Shown one piece after another: positions 5,219-5,773 of a stretch of 5,773 nucleotides of DNA (its first letter is position 1; every line of letters begins with the position of its first letter). Below the pieces are notes generated by a model that was given only the letters and a program-made list of their open reading frames with translations, was not told the origin of the DNA and did not search any database. Both the position numbers and the translations under genes were made by a program. Source of the DNA: Chloroflexota bacterium (GTDB taxonomy: Bacteria > Chloroflexota > Dehalococcoidia > SM23-28-2 > RBG-16-64-32); the NCBI GenBank assembly GCA_005882715.1, contig VBEI01000114.1, positions 1 to 5,773 on the forward strand, given 5' to 3'.

Positions 5219-5224
5219 GAGGTT
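5197..5224 (+). repeat. Short heptamer-repeat echo over the CoA-transferase stop codon
   Basis: The 7-base units GGAAGTA (5197-5203), AGCAGTC (5204-5210), AGAAGTA (5211-5217) and GGAGGTT (5218-5224) follow each other. From 5204, 20 of 24 bases match the stretch 378-401 inside the hydratase array, including a shared AGTCAGAAGT. The stop codon of the CoA-transferase and the AGGAGG ribosome-binding site of the following hydrolase both fall inside it. Confidence 0.55.
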
Positions 5225-5230
5225 CGAACA

Positions 5231-5773
5231 ATGGTTACGAGCGCAGATCTCAAGACCGCCACTCGAGACGGCGTGAAGCTGGCCTACCTCGACACCGGCA
5301 CTGGCGATCCGCCGCTGCTCTTCGTGCACGGCTGGTGTTGCGACCACACCTACTGGCGCGACCAGATCCCCGAGTTTGCCCAGCGCCATCGCGTCGTCGC
5401 CGCGGACCTGCGCGGAACGGGCGGCTCCGACGCGCCCGACCGGGACTACTCGATCGCTCAATTCGCCGACGACGTCGCCTGGCTCTGCGGCGAGATCGGG
5501 CTCGAGAAGCCGGTCATCGTCGGCCACAGCATGGGCGGCCTCATCGCGCTCGACATTGCTCGCAGGTATCCGGAGCTCCCGCGAGCGCTCGTCTTCAACG
5601 ACGCCGTTTTGACACCGTTCCCAGAACAGTTTGAGGCCCTACGCGTGGCCCTCATGGCCGGGCTGCAGTCGCCAGCTTACAAGGCTGTGGCGGCGAACTT
5701 CGTCAATTCAGCCATGTTCACGCCGGATTCGCGCGACGATCTGAAGACCGAGATTGTCGACGGTATGACCAAC
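5231..5773 (+). CDS. Alpha/beta hydrolase, 3' end cut off
   Basis: The frame is open from the ATG at 5231 to the window edge: 181 residues, with no stop. AGGAGG at 5217-5222 is 8 nt before the ATG, and the gap to the upstream CoA-transferase stop is 12 nt, so the two genes probably form an operon. Marks of the fold are the strand and oxyanion motif LLFVHGW (29-35), ADLRGTGGSDAP (58-69) after strand 4, and the nucleophile elbow G98-H-S100-M-G-G, followed by helix LIALDIARRYPE. The cap domain has begun at the edge; the acid and His of the triad lie beyond it. It resembles haloperoxidase-like/3-oxoadipate enol-lactonase-like esterases, a broad group in which motifs alone do not tell the substrate. 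The elbow (GHSMGG) and lack of a basic N-terminus differ from the hydrolase at 2459, so the two are not recent duplicates. Confidence 0.85.
   Translation, partial: MVTSADLKTATRDGVKLAYLDTGTGDPPLLFVHGWCCDHTYWRDQIPEFAQRHRVVAADLRGTGGSDAPDRDYSIAQFADDVAWLCGEIGLEKPVIVGHSMGGLIALDIARRYPELPRALVFNDAVLTPFPEQFEALRVALMAGLQSPAYKAVAANFVNSAMFTPDSRDDLKTEIVDGMTN

Noticed and set aside
4769..5527. Minus-strand open frame of 252 codons
   Set aside because: It is antisense to the CoA-transferase and hydrolase, has no recognisable motif, and crosses both genes and their shared boundary.
4474..5634. Long plus-strand open frame overlapping the CoA-transferase and the last hydrolase
   Set aside because: The translation is low-complexity Arg/Pro/Gly-rich, typical of a shadow frame in GC-rich DNA, and it crosses two well-recognised genes.
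1..5773. tRNA, rRNA, CRISPR array, insertion sequence or phage gene
   Set aside because: None seen: no cloverleaf, no regularly spaced repeats, no transposase or integrase motif in any frame.

Overview
The window is GC-rich (roughly 60% by eye) and gene-dense. It carries five genes on the plus strand and one on the minus strand, and both ends are cut through a coding sequence. The content (a MaoC-type hydratase, a family III CoA-transferase, alpha/beta hydrolases, an actinobacterial-style CysA sulfurtransferase and an MscL with a zinc-ribbon tail), together with two apparently leaderless promoters, suggests a free-living high-GC bacterium of the Chloroflexota/Actinomycetota type, probably a metagenome-assembled genome. 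That placement is inference from protein flavour, not from a marker gene.

Layout. At 3-812 is the 3' part of a double hot-dog (MaoC-like) hydratase; its two domains are joined by a linker encoded by a degenerate 7-nt tandem repeat. At 906-2264 a TTG-started gene behind a clear promoter and Shine-Dalgarno encodes a beta-carbonic anhydrase fused in frame to a complete two-domain thiosulfate/3-mercaptopyruvate sulfurtransferase. A good ribosome-binding site and ATG sit exactly at the domain junction, as if two neighbouring genes lost the stop codon between them. The 194-bp gap at 2265-2458 holds two hairpin repeats of the same family in opposite orientation. At 2459-3427 is an alpha/beta hydrolase with a lysine/arginine-rich tail, read from an extended -10 promoter lying directly on its ATG. 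It converges on mscL (3435-3841, minus strand), which is broken by a one-base deletion. Divergent from mscL, 3962-5218 encodes a CaiB/BaiF-type CoA-transferase whose GTG start lies 7 nt after a perfect TATAAT. It is followed after 12 nt by a second alpha/beta hydrolase (5231 to the edge), probably in the same operon.

How the genes work together. The hydratase, the CoA-transferase and the hydrolases fit acyl-CoA or carboxylic-acid catabolism: CoA activation by transfer, hydration of an enoyl-CoA, and ester or C-C bond hydrolysis. No substrate can be read from the sequence. The carbonic anhydrase-sulfurtransferase protein would bring bicarbonate/CO2 (or possibly COS) chemistry and sulfane-sulfur transfer into one polypeptide. 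MscL is an osmotic safety valve unrelated to the others.

The points most worth a second look are the carbonic anhydrase-sulfurtransferase fusion with its retained internal start, the heptamer repeat array inside the hydratase and its echo at 5197-5224, the opposed hairpin pair, the missing catalytic Asp in the CoA-transferase, and the mscL frameshift.
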